A DNA stretch of 64,000 nt from Atlantibacter subterraneus (GTDB taxonomy: Bacteria > Pseudomonadota > Gammaproteobacteria > Enterobacterales > Enterobacteriaceae): NCBI RefSeq assembly GCF_027853245.1, contig NZ_JAPTZM010000003.1; one strand, written 5' to 3'. Both the position numbers and the translations under genes were made by a program. The notes under the pieces were generated by a model, which made no database searches, was not told where the DNA came from, and saw only the letters and a program-made list of their open reading frames with translations. This document shows positions 41,658 to 52,000 of the stretch, piece after piece. The first letter of the stretch is position 1; every line of letters begins with the position of its first letter.

Positions 41658-42354
41658 TTCTGTCCTGTTGCAGTGCGACAACCTGTGCAAACGCTATCAG
41701 GAAGGGAACGTGCAGACCGACGTGTTGCATAACGTCAGTTTTACGATCCAGAGCGGCGAGATGATGGCGATTGTCGGCAGTTCCGGCTCAGGGAAAAGTA
41801 CCCTGTTGCATCTGCTCGGCGGGTTAGATACGCCGACCTCCGGCGACGTGATTTTCAACGGCAAAGCCATGAGCGGCATGTCGTCGGCGGCCAAGGCCGA
41901 GTTGCGCAACCGCGAGCTGGGCTTTATCTACCAGTTCCACCACCTGCTGCCGGATTTCACCGCGCTGGAAAACGTGGCGATGCCGCTGCTGATCGGCAAG
42001 AAAAAAACCGACGAAACCCAGGCGCGGGCGCTGGAGATGCTGAACGCCGTCGGGCTGGGGCATCGCAGCAATCATCGTCCTTCCGAGCTTTCCGGCGGCG
42101 AGCGCCAGCGCGTGGCGATTGCCCGTGCGCTGGTGAACAAACCGCGGCTGGTGATGGCGGACGAACCCACTGGCAACCTTGACGCCCGCAACGCCGACAG
42201 CATCTTTGCGCTGCTGGGTGAGCTGAATCAGCAGCAGGGCACCGCGTTCCTGGTGGTGACCCACGATCTGCAACTGGCGCGCCGGATGAGCCGCCAGCTG
42301 GAAATGCGCGACGGGCATCTCAGCAGCGAACTGACCCTGATGGGAGCGCAGTAA
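41650..42354 (+). CDS. lolD: LolD, ATPase of the lipoprotein-releasing complex
   Basis: A 234-residue ABC ATPase powering LolCDE. Walker A is GSSGSGKST, the Q-loop region lies in FIYQFHHLLPDFTALENV, the signature motif is LSGGERQRVAIARAL, and Walker B is LVMADEPTGNLD. It overlaps lolC at its start and lolE at its stop by one base, so the three genes form a tightly coupled operon. The essential function makes the full-length intact frame expected. Confidence 0.97.
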   Translation: MSNSVLLQCDNLCKRYQEGNVQTDVLHNVSFTIQSGEMMAIVGSSGSGKSTLLHLLGGLDTPTSGDVIFNGKAMSGMSSAAKAELRNRELGFIYQFHHLLPDFTALENVAMPLLIGKKKTDETQARALEMLNAVGLGHRSNHRPSELSGGERQRVAIARALVNKPRLVMADEPTGNLDARNADSIFALLGELNQQQGTAFLVVTHDLQLARRMSRQLEMRDGHLSSELTLMGAQ

Positions 42355-43598
42355 TGGCCAGCCCACTTTCCTTACTGATTGGCCTGCGCTTTAGCCGGGG
42401 ACGGCGGCGCAGCGGCATGGTATCGCTGATTTCCGTTATCTCCACGTTGGGCATCGCGCTGGGCGTGGCGGTGCTGATCATGGGGCTGAGCGCCATGAAC
42501 GGCTTCGAGCGCGAGCTCAATAACCGCATTCTGGCGGTGGTGCCGCACGGTGAAATCGAGCCGGTGGATCAGCCGTGGAAAGGCTGGCCTGAGGTGCTGG
42601 CGCGGGTGGAAAAAGTGCCCGGCATCGCAGCCGCCGCGCCGTATATCAACTTTACCGGCCTGATTGAGAGCGGGGTTAACCTGCGGGCGATTCAGGTGAA
42701 GGGCGTCGACCCCGAGCAGGAAACCCACCTCAGCGCGTTGCCGAAGTATGTGCAAAACAACGCCTGGCAAAACTTTAAGGCCGGGCAGCAGCAGATCATT
42801 ATCGGCAAAGGCGTGGCTGATGCGCTGAAGGTGAAGCAGGGCGACTGGATCTCGATCATGATCCCCAACTCCGACGGCGAAAATAAGCTGCTGCAACCCA
42901 AGCGGGTGCGCCTGCAAATCGCCGGGATTTTACAGCTCAGCGGCCAGCTCGATCACAGCCTCGCGATGGTGCCGATGCAGGATGCCCAGCAGTATCTGGA
43001 CATGGGTGACAGCGTCACCGGTATCGCCATCAAAGTGAACGACGTATTTAACGCCAACAAGCTGGTGCGCGACGCGGGCGAAGTGACCAACGCCTATGTG
43101 TACATCAAGAGCTGGATCGGCACCTACGGCTATATGTATCGCGATATCCAGATGATCCGCGCCATCATGTATCTGGCGATGGTACTGGTGATCGGCGTCG
43201 CCTGCTTCAACATCGTATCCACGCTGGTAATGGCGGTGAAAGACAAGAGCAGCGATATCGCGGTATTGCGCACTCTGGGCGCAAAAGATGGGCTGATCCG
43301 CGCCATTTTCGTGTGGTACGGTTTGTTGGCCGGGCTGGTGGGCAGCGTCAGCGGCGTGGTGGTCGGCGTGCTGGCTTCCTGGCAACTGACCAACATTATC
43401 GCGTGGATTGAGAAGCTCATCGGCCACCATTTCCTGTCCGGCGACATTTACTTTATCGACTTCTTGCCATCAGAACTTCACATCATGGATGTGGTATATG
43501 TGTTGATTACCGCACTGGTGCTGAGCCTGGTGGCAAGCTGGTATCCGGCGCGGCGCGCCAGCCGTATCGACCCGGCACGGGTGCTGAGCGGGCAATAA
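42354..43598 (+). CDS. lolE: LolE, lipoprotein-releasing ABC transporter membrane subunit
   Basis: A 414-residue paralogue of LolC in the same complex, contributing mainly to lipoprotein binding. The N-terminal span region (SVISTLGIALGVAVLIMGLSAMNGFERELNN) mirrors that of LolC. A periplasmic domain and the C-terminal permease spans with DIAVLRTLGAKDGLIRAIF follow. The ATG overlaps the last base of lolD. Length matches E. coli. Confidence 0.96.
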   Translation: MASPLSLLIGLRFSRGRRRSGMVSLISVISTLGIALGVAVLIMGLSAMNGFERELNNRILAVVPHGEIEPVDQPWKGWPEVLARVEKVPGIAAAAPYINFTGLIESGVNLRAIQVKGVDPEQETHLSALPKYVQNNAWQNFKAGQQQIIIGKGVADALKVKQGDWISIMIPNSDGENKLLQPKRVRLQIAGILQLSGQLDHSLAMVPMQDAQQYLDMGDSVTGIAIKVNDVFNANKLVRDAGEVTNAYVYIKSWIGTYGYMYRDIQMIRAIMYLAMVLVIGVACFNIVSTLVMAVKDKSSDIAVLRTLGAKDGLIRAIFVWYGLLAGLVGSVSGVVVGVLASWQLTNIIAWIEKLIGHHFLSGDIYFIDFLPSELHIMDVVYVLITALVLSLVASWYPARRASRIDPARVLSGQ

Positions 43599-43613
43599 TC
43601 ACAGGGGGCAGGG

Positions 43614-44525
43614 ATGTATTACGGTTTTGATATTGGCGGCAGTAAAATCGCGCTGGGTGTCTATGACGCGGCGCGGCAATTGCAGTTTGAAAAACGTGTC
43701 GCCACGCCCCACGATAGCTATCCGGCGTTTCTCGCGGCGGTTACCGGGCTGGTGAACGAGGCCGATGCGCAGTTCGGCGTAAAAGGACATGTCGGCATCG
43801 GCATTCCCGGTATGCCGGAGACCGATGAAGGGTTGCTGTACGCCGCCAATTTACCCGCCGCCTCAGGCCATCCGGTACGCGCCGATTTAAGCCGGTTGCT
43901 GAATCGCGATGTGCGTATCGACAACGATGCCAACTGCTTTGCGCTGTCCGAAGCCTGGGATGAGGAATTTCGCCGCTATCCGGTAGTGATGGGATTAATC
44001 CTCGGTACAGGCGTTGGCGGCGGGCTGGTGGTTAACGGCAAGGCGGTCACCGGTCGCAATTATATTACCGGCGAGTTCGGTCACACCCGGCTGCCCATCG
44101 ATGCAGTGGCACTACTGGGCTGGGACATCCCCATCAAACGCTGCGGCTGCGGCCAACACGGCTGTGCGGAGACCTTTCTTTCCGGGCGCGGCTTTGCATG
44201 GCTGTATCATCACTTCTACCATGAATCACTGGAGGCCCCGGAAATTATCGCCCGCTGGCATGCCGGTGACGACAATGCGCGCGCCCACGTCGAACGCTTT
44301 GTCGACCTGCTGGCTGTCTGTCTCGGCAACTGGCTGACGGTTGTTGATGCGCATCTGGTGGTAATTGGCGGCGGTTTATCGAATTTTTCGTACCTGACCG
44401 AAGCGCTGGGCGCGCGTTTGCCCCGCTCGCTCCTTCCCGTCGCCCGGACGCCGCGTATTGAAGCGGCGAGGCACGGGGATGCCGGAGGAATGCGCGGCGC
44501 TGCGTTCCTCCATTTAACGGACTAA
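43614..44525 (+). CDS. nagK: NagK, N-acetylglucosamine kinase (ROK family)
   Basis: A 303-residue ROK kinase that phosphorylates N-acetylglucosamine released in cell-wall recycling. The N-terminal phosphate-binding loop is GFDIGGSKIALG, the catalytic aspartate segment is DNDANCFALSEA, and the ROK zinc motif is CGCGQHGCAETF. It starts 15 bases after lolE behind a GGGGGCAGGG stretch and runs straight into cobB, as in E. coli. Confidence 0.95.
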   Translation: MYYGFDIGGSKIALGVYDAARQLQFEKRVATPHDSYPAFLAAVTGLVNEADAQFGVKGHVGIGIPGMPETDEGLLYAANLPAASGHPVRADLSRLLNRDVRIDNDANCFALSEAWDEEFRRYPVVMGLILGTGVGGGLVVNGKAVTGRNYITGEFGHTRLPIDAVALLGWDIPIKRCGCGQHGCAETFLSGRGFAWLYHHFYHESLEAPEIIARWHAGDDNARAHVERFVDLLAVCLGNWLTVVDAHLVVIGGGLSNFSYLTEALGARLPRSLLPVARTPRIEAARHGDAGGMRGAAFLHLTD

Positions 44526-44540
44526 CTTTCTGAGGTTGCT

Positions 44541-45359
44541 ATGCTATCGCGTCGTCAGCACCGCTTACTGCGGTTTAAAAGAAACAAGCGTCGGCTGCGC
44601 GAGCGGTTGCGTCAGCGGTTATTTTTCCAGAATGGAGTACCCGAAGCGATGGATAAACCAAGAGTTGTGGTGTTAACCGGCGCGGGGATCTCGGCGGAAT
44701 CCGGGATCCGCACTTTTCGCGCCACCGATGGACTATGGGAAGAGCACCGGGTCGAAGACGTGGCGACGCCGGAAGGCTTCGCCCGCGATCCGCAGCTGGT
44801 GCAGGCGTTCTATAACGCCCGCCGTCGCCAGTTACAGCAGCCGGAGATCCAACCCAATGCCGCCCATCTGGCGCTGGCGCAGCTGGAGCAGGCGCTGGGC
44901 GACCGGTTTATGCTGATCACCCAGAATATCGACAATCTCCATGAGCGGGCGGGCAACCACAATATTATTCATATGCATGGCGAGCTGCTGAAGGTGCGCT
45001 GTTCGCAAAGCGGGCAGATCCTGGCGTGGACCCAGGACGTCACCGGCAACGATAAATGCCACTGCTGCCAGTTCCCTGCGCCGCTGCGCCCGCACGTAGT
45101 GTGGTTTGGCGAAATGCCATTAGGGATGGATGAGATTTACCAGGCGCTGGCAATGGCGGATGTGTTTATTGCTATCGGCACCTCCGGGCACGTTTATCCG
45201 GCGGCGGGATTCGTGCACGAAGCGCGGCTGCACGGCGCGCATACCGTGGAGTTAAATCTTGAGCCGAGCCAGGTCGGCAGCGAATTTGAAGAGAAGCACT
45301 ACGGGCTGGCGAGTGAAGTGGTGCCGGAGTTTGTCGAGCGGTTGCTGAAAGGGCTGTAA
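44541..45359 (+). CDS. cobB: CobB, NAD-dependent sirtuin deacylase
   Basis: A 272-residue sirtuin that removes acetyl and succinyl groups from lysines (for example acetyl-CoA synthetase). The NAD motif GAGISAESGIRTFR, QNIDNLHERAG, the catalytic histidine in IHMHGELLKVRC and zinc cysteines in RCSQSG and CHCCQFP are present. As in E. coli there is a very basic N-terminal extension (RRQHRLLRFKRNKRRLRERLRQRLFF). Translation could also start at the internal ATG 44649 (MDKPRVVV), giving the short isoform known in related bacteria. Confidence 0.95.
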   Translation: MLSRRQHRLLRFKRNKRRLRERLRQRLFFQNGVPEAMDKPRVVVLTGAGISAESGIRTFRATDGLWEEHRVEDVATPEGFARDPQLVQAFYNARRRQLQQPEIQPNAAHLALAQLEQALGDRFMLITQNIDNLHERAGNHNIIHMHGELLKVRCSQSGQILAWTQDVTGNDKCHCCQFPAPLRPHVVWFGEMPLGMDEIYQALAMADVFIAIGTSGHVYPAAGFVHEARLHGAHTVELNLEPSQVGSEFEEKHYGLASEVVPEFVERLLKGL

Positions 45360-45363
45360 ACAT

Positions 45364-45388
45364 CAGGCGGAGCAGGGCGCTCCGCCTG
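45364..45388. terminator. Hairpin between convergent cobB and potD
   Basis: CAGGCGGAGC and GCTCCGCCTG form a 10-base stem with a short loop. There is no clear T-run on either strand, so termination efficiency is uncertain. Confidence 0.55.
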
Positions 45389-45396
45389 GCAAGCGT

Positions 45397-46443
45397 TTAA
45401 CGGCCTGCTTTCAGTTTCTGATAATACTCTTCATAAATGGCGCTGGCGTCACCGACATCGTTCTGCCATTCGCCTTTATCAATCGTTGCCTGATCCGGAT
45501 ACAGGGATTTATCGCCGGATACCTCTTTGCTCAGCAGCTTGCGCGCTTCAAGGTTTGGCGTCGGATAGCCGATGGTTTCCGCTACCTGTTTCGCCACGTC
45601 CGGGCGCAGCAGGAAGTTAATCAGCTGCATCGCGCCATCGACGTTTTTGGCGTTTGACGGAATCGACAGGCTGTCCATCCAGAAAATCCCGCCTTCTTCC
45701 GGCCAGACGATTTCCAGCGGCGTGCCCGCCTGGCGCGCTACCCACGCCGAGCCGTTCCACACCATCCCCAGATTCACTTCGCCTTCCATATACGGGTTGG
45801 CCGGGTTGTCGGAGTTGAAGGCCGCCACGTTAGGCATCAGTTTTTGCAGTTCATGATAAGCCTGTTCGATCTCTTTCCGATCGGTGGTGTTACCCGACAG
45901 CCCCAGCTTCAGCAGCGCCATCTGGAACACTTCGCGGGCATCGTCGGTCAGCAGCAGGCTGCCTTTGTATTCCGGTTTCCACAGATCCGCCCAGCGGGTC
46001 ACGGTTTTCGGATCGATACTCTCGCTGTTCACGCCAATCGCCGTGGCACCCCAGATATACGGGATGGAGTAATCATTATTGGGGTCGAACGGCTTGTTGA
46101 GCATTGCCGGATCGAGGTTGTGGAAGTTGGTCAGCTTGCTTTTGTCGATCTTCTGGATCATGCCTTCCTTACGCATTTTGTCGACAAAATAGGTCGACGG
46201 CACCACCAGATCGTAAGCGCCTTCTTTATAGGTTTTCAGCTTGGCGTACATGGTTTCGTTCGACTCGTAGGTCGAATAAATCACTTTAATGCCGGTCTCT
46301 TTGGTGAACTGCTCCAGCAGGCCCGGCGGCACATACTCGGTCCAGTTGTAGAAGTAGACGGTTTTACTGTCATCCGCATGGGCGGCGCTCATTCCCAGGG
46401 CTAATACACCGGCGGCAAGCAGGTGGCGTGACCATTTTTTCAC
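45397..46443 (-). CDS. potD: PotD, periplasmic spermidine/putrescine-binding protein
   Basis: The 348-residue substrate-binding protein of the PotABCD polyamine importer, spermidine-preferring. The signal peptide (MKKWSRHLLAAGVLALGMSAAHA) precedes the mature domain, which opens with TVYFYNWTEYVPPGLLEQFTKETG and contains TYFVDKMRKEGMIQKIDKSKL and GMVWNGSAWVARQ. It is the last gene of potABCD, 20 bases after potC. Length is as in E. coli. Confidence 0.96.
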   Translation of the reverse strand: MKKWSRHLLAAGVLALGMSAAHADDSKTVYFYNWTEYVPPGLLEQFTKETGIKVIYSTYESNETMYAKLKTYKEGAYDLVVPSTYFVDKMRKEGMIQKIDKSKLTNFHNLDPAMLNKPFDPNNDYSIPYIWGATAIGVNSESIDPKTVTRWADLWKPEYKGSLLLTDDAREVFQMALLKLGLSGNTTDRKEIEQAYHELQKLMPNVAAFNSDNPANPYMEGEVNLGMVWNGSAWVARQAGTPLEIVWPEEGGIFWMDSLSIPSNAKNVDGAMQLINFLLRPDVAKQVAETIGYPTPNLEARKLLSKEVSGDKSLYPDQATIDKGEWQNDVGDASAIYEEYYQKLKAGR

Positions 46444-46463
46444 TCTTACGTCTCCTGTTTTAT

Positions 46464-47258
46464 TTAGCCTGACGAACGAGCCAGACTTTTGGTTTTATCG
46501 CGTGCGATCAGCTGGCTGGCGATCACCAACACCAGCGACAGCACCAGCAGAATGGTGGCCAGGGCGTTAACTTCCGGAGAAACGCCGACTTTCACCATGG
46601 AGTAGATCTTCAACGGCAAAATTTCATAGCTTGGGCCGGTAACGAATGACGACACGACCACGTCATCCATCGACAGGGTAAAGCTCAGCACCCATCCTGC
46701 GGCGACGGCGGGCATCGCCAGCGGCAAAATAATTTTGCGCAGGATAGTGATCTCCCCGGCACCCAGATCCCGGGCGGCTTCCAGCATTCGCACGTCAAAG
46801 CCTTTCAGGCGCGAATAGACCGTCACCACCACAAACGGCAGGCAGAAGGTGATATGGGAAAACAGCAGCGACCAGAAGCCGAGCTGGATGCCGAGCAGCA
46901 TAAACAGCACCAGCAGTGAAATCGCCATCACAATATCCGGGGACATCATCACCACAAACAGCATCCCGCTGACGAACGGCTTGCCGCTGAACCGGTAGCG
47001 GTAGAGTGCTACGGCGGTCAGAGAGCCGATCAGCGTGGCAAACGTCGCCGAGAAAATTGCCATGGTCAGGGAGTGTTTCGCCGCCTGTAACAGGCTGTCG
47101 TTATTCATCAGCAGGCTATACCAGTTGGTGGTAAAACCCTGCCAGTTGATCCCGAAGCGCGCGCTGTTAAAGGAGTTGACGATCAAAATGATGATCGGGA
47201 TATACAGATAAGCGTAAATGGCGGTCATAAAGCCGCCACGCAGGAGGCGGCCGATCAT
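46464..47258 (-). CDS. potC: PotC, polyamine ABC transporter permease
   Basis: A 264-residue inner-membrane permease of PotABCD with about six spans. The EAA loop that contacts the PotA ATPase is visible as RMLEAARDLGAGEITILRKIILPLAMPAV. The GTG/ATG region overlaps potB's end by four bases, so translation is coupled. Length is as in E. coli. Confidence 0.95.
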   Translation of the reverse strand: MIGRLLRGGFMTAIYAYLYIPIIILIVNSFNSARFGINWQGFTTNWYSLLMNNDSLLQAAKHSLTMAIFSATFATLIGSLTAVALYRYRFSGKPFVSGMLFVVMMSPDIVMAISLLVLFMLLGIQLGFWSLLFSHITFCLPFVVVTVYSRLKGFDVRMLEAARDLGAGEITILRKIILPLAMPAVAAGWVLSFTLSMDDVVVSSFVTGPSYEILPLKIYSMVKVGVSPEVNALATILLVLSLVLVIASQLIARDKTKSLARSSG

Positions 47259-48095
47259 TCCAGATCCCCTTTCTTGTTCAGTAACCGCGCGGCGCGCCAG
47301 TAAACCAGCAGCATCAGGCCCATCACCACCGTCAGGGTGACGCTGGTGGCCGAGCCGAACGGCCAGTCGCGGATATTCAGGAACTGGCTCTTTATCACGT
47401 TGCCGATCAGCAGGTTTTTCGCGCCACCCATCAGGTCGGAAACGTAAAACAGGCCCATCGCCGGCAACATCACCAGCAGGCAGCCAGCGATGATACCCGG
47501 CATGGTCAGCGGCACAATAATACGGACAAAGGTCTGAAGTTTACTGGCCCCGAGATCCCGCGCCGCTTCCAACAGCGGTTTATCAAGCTTCTCAATGCTG
47601 GAGTAGAGCGGCATCACCATAAACGGCAGCAGGATATACACCAGCCCGATGATCACCGCGCTGGGGGTGTACATAATGCGCATCGGCGTATCGATGACGC
47701 CCAGCCACAGCAGGAACTCATTAAGGTAGCCCTTGGTGCTGAGAAAAATCTTTAAGCCGTAGATGCGGATCAGCGAATTGGTCCAGAAAGGCACAATCAG
47801 CAAAAACAGCAGCAGCGGCCGCACTTTTTCCGGCAGTCGCGCCAGAAACCAGGCGAAGGGGTAGCCCAACGCCAGACAGGCTACGGTGGCGATGAGCGCC
47901 ATATTCAGCGAGTGCAGCAGCACCTGGAAGTAGAGCGGGTCGAGCAGACGCGCATAGTTATCCAGGGTAAAGACCAGGCTGACGAAGTTAGCATCGTCGC
48001 GGGTCAAAAAGCTGGTGCCGATGATCATCAGGTTGGGCAAAAAGACAAATATCAGCAGCCAACCGACGATAGTGGCGATCACCACATTCTGGAAT

Positions 48096-48112
<17 letters not shown>
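47255..48112 (-). CDS. potB: PotB, polyamine ABC transporter permease
   Basis: A 285-residue permease partner of PotC. The EAA loop is LLEAARDLGASKLQTFVRIIVPLTMPGI. I chose the ATG at 48112 (MKSTRKFQN), which overlaps the potA end by 17 bases and gives the family length; the frame is open nine codons further. It has six membrane spans, and the fourth gene-junction overlap shows tight operon coupling. Confidence 0.95.
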
Positions 48113-49232
<1,120 letters not shown>

Positions 49233-49541
49233 AACTAACGCATCGGCAGGCATCGCCGGATGCGGGGTTTGTGATTTACCACCTGGGCTGACACATAAAT
49301 TAACAAGGGCAGGCATTCTACGGCAAAGCATTGAAATCGCCAATGCTTCATCCGCATTCATACTCCTGCTTACATGGATTTACACTACGCTTTGACAAGG
49401 GTTTTGCCACAACTCTGACAAATTGTAACTCAAACCCACGAGAAGGCTTTTTTTCGCCCCCGAAAGGCTAAAAGTGATGTGGCGCAATATTTGTGTTTTC
49501 GGGCTTATTGATAATGTTGTCACAAAAATGAGGGTGGCTGT
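49233..49541. other. potA-pepT divergent intergenic region
   Basis: A 309-base gap without genes. It carries the FNR-like site and -10 box of pepT, listed separately, and promoter elements for potABCD that I cannot fix by eye. A TTTTTTT run (49448-49454) follows a purine-rich stretch without a clear stem. Confidence 0.5.
49474..49515 (+). promoter_or_regulatory. Candidate FNR-activated promoter of pepT
   Basis: GTGATGTGGCGCAA (49474-49487) matches 8 of the 10 specified positions of the FNR site TTGAT-N4-ATCAA. A -10 box GATAAT lies at 49510-49515, which would put transcription start near 49522. The FNR site is then centred at about -41.5, the classic activator position. Anaerobic FNR induction of pepT is known in Salmonella and E. 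coli. Confidence 0.5.
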
Positions 49542-50765
49542 ATGGATAAATTACTTGAACGTTTTTTGCACTATGTCTCGCTGGACACGCAGTCTAAAGC
49601 GGGCGTCCGTCAGGTTCCAGGTACCGAAGGGCAGTGGAAGCTGCTGCGTATTCTCAAGACGCAAATGGAAGAGCTGGGGCTGGTAAACGTCACTCTCAGC
49701 GAGCATGGCACGTTGATGGGCACGCTGCCCTCCAACGTCGATAAAGCCGTGCCGGCGATTGGCTTTATTTCCCATGTCGATACCTCTCCCGATTTCAGCG
49801 GTAAAAACGTCAATCCACAAATTCTTGAAAACTATCGCGGTGGCGATATTGCGCTGGGTATTGGCGATGAAGTGCTTTCGCCGGTGATGTTCCCGGTGCT
49901 GCACCAACTGCTGGGCCAGACGCTGATCACTACCGACGGGAAAACGCTGCTCGGTGCGGATGATAAAGCCGGCGTGGCGGAAATCATGACCGCGATGGCG
50001 GTGCTGAAAGCCAAAAACATTCCCCATGGCGATATCCGCGTGGCGTTCACGCCGGATGAAGAAGTGGGTAAGGGCGCGAAGTTTTTCGATGTCGAACAGT
50101 TTAACGCGCAGTGGGCCTATACCGTGGACGGCGGTGGGGTAGGCGAGCTGGAGTTTGAAAACTTCAACGCCGCATCGGTGACCATCAAAATCGTCGGCAA
50201 CAACGTGCATCCCGGCACGGCTAAGGGCGTGATGGTCAATGCCCTGTCGCTGGCGGCGCGTATTCATGCCGAAGTGCCTGCGGACGAAAGCCCGGAAATG
50301 ACCGAAGGACAGGAAGGTTTTTATCACCTGCACACCATGAAGGGCAGCGTGGATAAAGCGGAAATGCACTATATCATCCGCGATTTTGACCGCAGTAAGT
50401 TTGAAGCGCGCAAACGCAAGATGATGGAGATCGCCAAAAAGGTCGGCAAAGGGCTGCACCCGGATTGCTATATCGAACTGGTGATCGAAGACAGCTACTA
50501 CAATATGCGCGACAAAGTGGCGGAGCATCCGCATATCATCGAAATCGCCCAGCAGGCGATGCGGGACTGCGATATCGAACCGCTAATGAAGCCGATTCGC
50601 GGCGGCACTGACGGCGCACAGCTGTCGTTCAAGGGATTGCCGTGTCCTAACCTGTTTACCGGCGGGTATAACTATCACGGCAAGCATGAGTTCGTGACGC
50701 TGGAAGGAATGGAGAAGGCGGTGGCGGTGATTGTGCGTATTGCCGAGCTGACCGCGCAGCGCTGA
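49542..50765 (+). CDS. pepT: PepT, peptidase T (aminotripeptidase)
   Basis: A 407-residue M20-family dinuclear zinc aminopeptidase that removes the N-terminal residue from tripeptides. Metal and catalytic motifs are SHVDTSPDFSG (His and catalytic Asp), GADDKAGVAEI (bridging Asp), TPDEEVGKGAKFF (catalytic Glu pair), YTVDGGGVGE and the late histidine in GYNYHGKHEFV. It starts with ATG behind GAGGGTGG. It is convergent with roxA. Length is as in E. coli, within a residue. Confidence 0.96.
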   Translation: MDKLLERFLHYVSLDTQSKAGVRQVPGTEGQWKLLRILKTQMEELGLVNVTLSEHGTLMGTLPSNVDKAVPAIGFISHVDTSPDFSGKNVNPQILENYRGGDIALGIGDEVLSPVMFPVLHQLLGQTLITTDGKTLLGADDKAGVAEIMTAMAVLKAKNIPHGDIRVAFTPDEEVGKGAKFFDVEQFNAQWAYTVDGGGVGELEFENFNAASVTIKIVGNNVHPGTAKGVMVNALSLAARIHAEVPADESPEMTEGQEGFYHLHTMKGSVDKAEMHYIIRDFDRSKFEARKRKMMEIAKKVGKGLHPDCYIELVIEDSYYNMRDKVAEHPHIIEIAQQAMRDCDIEPLMKPIRGGTDGAQLSFKGLPCPNLFTGGYNYHGKHEFVTLEGMEKAVAVIVRIAELTAQR

Positions 50766-50783
50766 TTACGACAGGTAAACAGC

Positions 50784-50811
50784 AAGGCAGGTGGCGATCA
50801 CCTGCCTTTTT
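50784..50811. terminator. Bidirectional terminator between pepT and roxA
   Basis: AAGGCAGGTG and CACCTGCCTT form a 10-base perfect stem with a 5-base loop and a T-run on the plus side; a short A-rich flank serves the minus strand. Confidence 0.82.
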
Positions 50812-50814
50812 AAT

Positions 50815-51936
50815 TTAGTCAGAAAAATACCAATAGCCGCTGTTGACCAGCGCCGCCAGCATCGCCAGGAATGACGGATCTTCCAGCGCGTCGCCCAGTT
50901 TGTCGGCATTGACCACGATATTATTCGCCAGCGCGTTCAGGGCCGGGCGGTGAGGGCTGTTGATCCTCTCACCGTTGACGAACACCTCTTCGCCGATGCG
51001 CAGCACCCGCAGGCCGCCGAGGCGCACCAGCGAATCGCCCTGTTTCAGCGCGTCGTATACTTCGTCCGGCTGGTATGGCGGCTCGGCCGGGGCCACATCC
51101 AGCTCGTGGCGCGACTGGGTAATAAACTCGCCAAACCACTGGTTAAAGTGCTCAGGTTGGTTGATCAGATCGAGCATCATACCGCGCAGTTTATCCAGCT
51201 CCTGCGGCTGAATATCCGCCGGGTACTGGCGCGTCGGTACGTCTGGATCGGTATAGCGCTGGCTGCCCAGTTCGCGTTGCAGCACGTAATCGGCGAAACC
51301 GCTGATCAATTCACGACCACTCGGCGCGCGGAACCCCACCGAATAATTCATCGAGTTTTCCAGCGAATAGCCTTCGTGCGGGAATCCCGGCGGGATATAC
51401 AAAATGTCGCCTGGCTCCAGCTCTTCATCAATGATCGCCTCGAACGGATCGACCTGCAGCAAATCCGGATGCGGGCAGTGCTGCTTGAGCGGCGTTTTTT
51501 CACCCACGCGCCAGCGGCGGCGGCCCACTCCCTGGATAATAAACACATCGTACTGGTCAAGGTGCGGGCCAACGCCGCCGCCCGGTACTGAGAAAGAAAT
51601 CATCAAATCGTCGGTGCGCCAGTCGGGCAGGGCGCGGAACGGGCGCATCAGCGCCGCGGTGGGTTCATGCCAGTGGTTGACGGCCTGCACCAGCAGCGAC
51701 CAGTTACTTTCGCCGAGATGATCGTAGCTTTCAAATGGGCCGTGGCTAACCTGCCATTTGCCGTCAAGATGGCTGACCAGTCGGCTATCCACTTCGTTTT
51801 CCATGGCCAGACCCGCCAGTTCGTCCGGGGAGAGGGGGTCGATAAAGTTTTTAAAGCCGCGCTTTAATACCACCGGGCGCTTCTGCCAGTGGTGCTGAAT
51901 AAAATCGGGCCAGTTTAAATCAAGTTGATAGTCCAT
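50815..51936 (-). CDS. roxA: RoxA (YcfD), ribosomal protein L16 arginine hydroxylase
   Basis: A 373-residue 2-oxoglutarate/Fe(II) oxygenase of the JmjC fold that hydroxylates Arg81 of ribosomal protein uL16 in E. coli. The iron triad starts with H-x-D in GPHLDQYDVF, and the distal histidine is in FPHEGYSLENS. A helical dimerisation and winged-helix C-terminal part follows (about 210-373). ATG at 51936 (MDYQLDLNWPDF) gives the E. coli length; the extra six upstream codons are not conserved. Confidence 0.95.
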   Translation of the reverse strand: MDYQLDLNWPDFIQHHWQKRPVVLKRGFKNFIDPLSPDELAGLAMENEVDSRLVSHLDGKWQVSHGPFESYDHLGESNWSLLVQAVNHWHEPTAALMRPFRALPDWRTDDLMISFSVPGGGVGPHLDQYDVFIIQGVGRRRWRVGEKTPLKQHCPHPDLLQVDPFEAIIDEELEPGDILYIPPGFPHEGYSLENSMNYSVGFRAPSGRELISGFADYVLQRELGSQRYTDPDVPTRQYPADIQPQELDKLRGMMLDLINQPEHFNQWFGEFITQSRHELDVAPAEPPYQPDEVYDALKQGDSLVRLGGLRVLRIGEEVFVNGERINSPHRPALNALANNIVVNADKLGDALEDPSFLAMLAALVNSGYWYFSD

Positions 51937-52000
51937 ATTATTTTCCGTCGGCATAGAACCTTAGCGGAGTATAACGCGGGGCATCCCCTCTGCATGACCT

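Noticed and set aside
49551..50534. A 327-codon frame antisense to pepT
   Set aside because: Fully contained in pepT on the opposite strand, no domain signatures.
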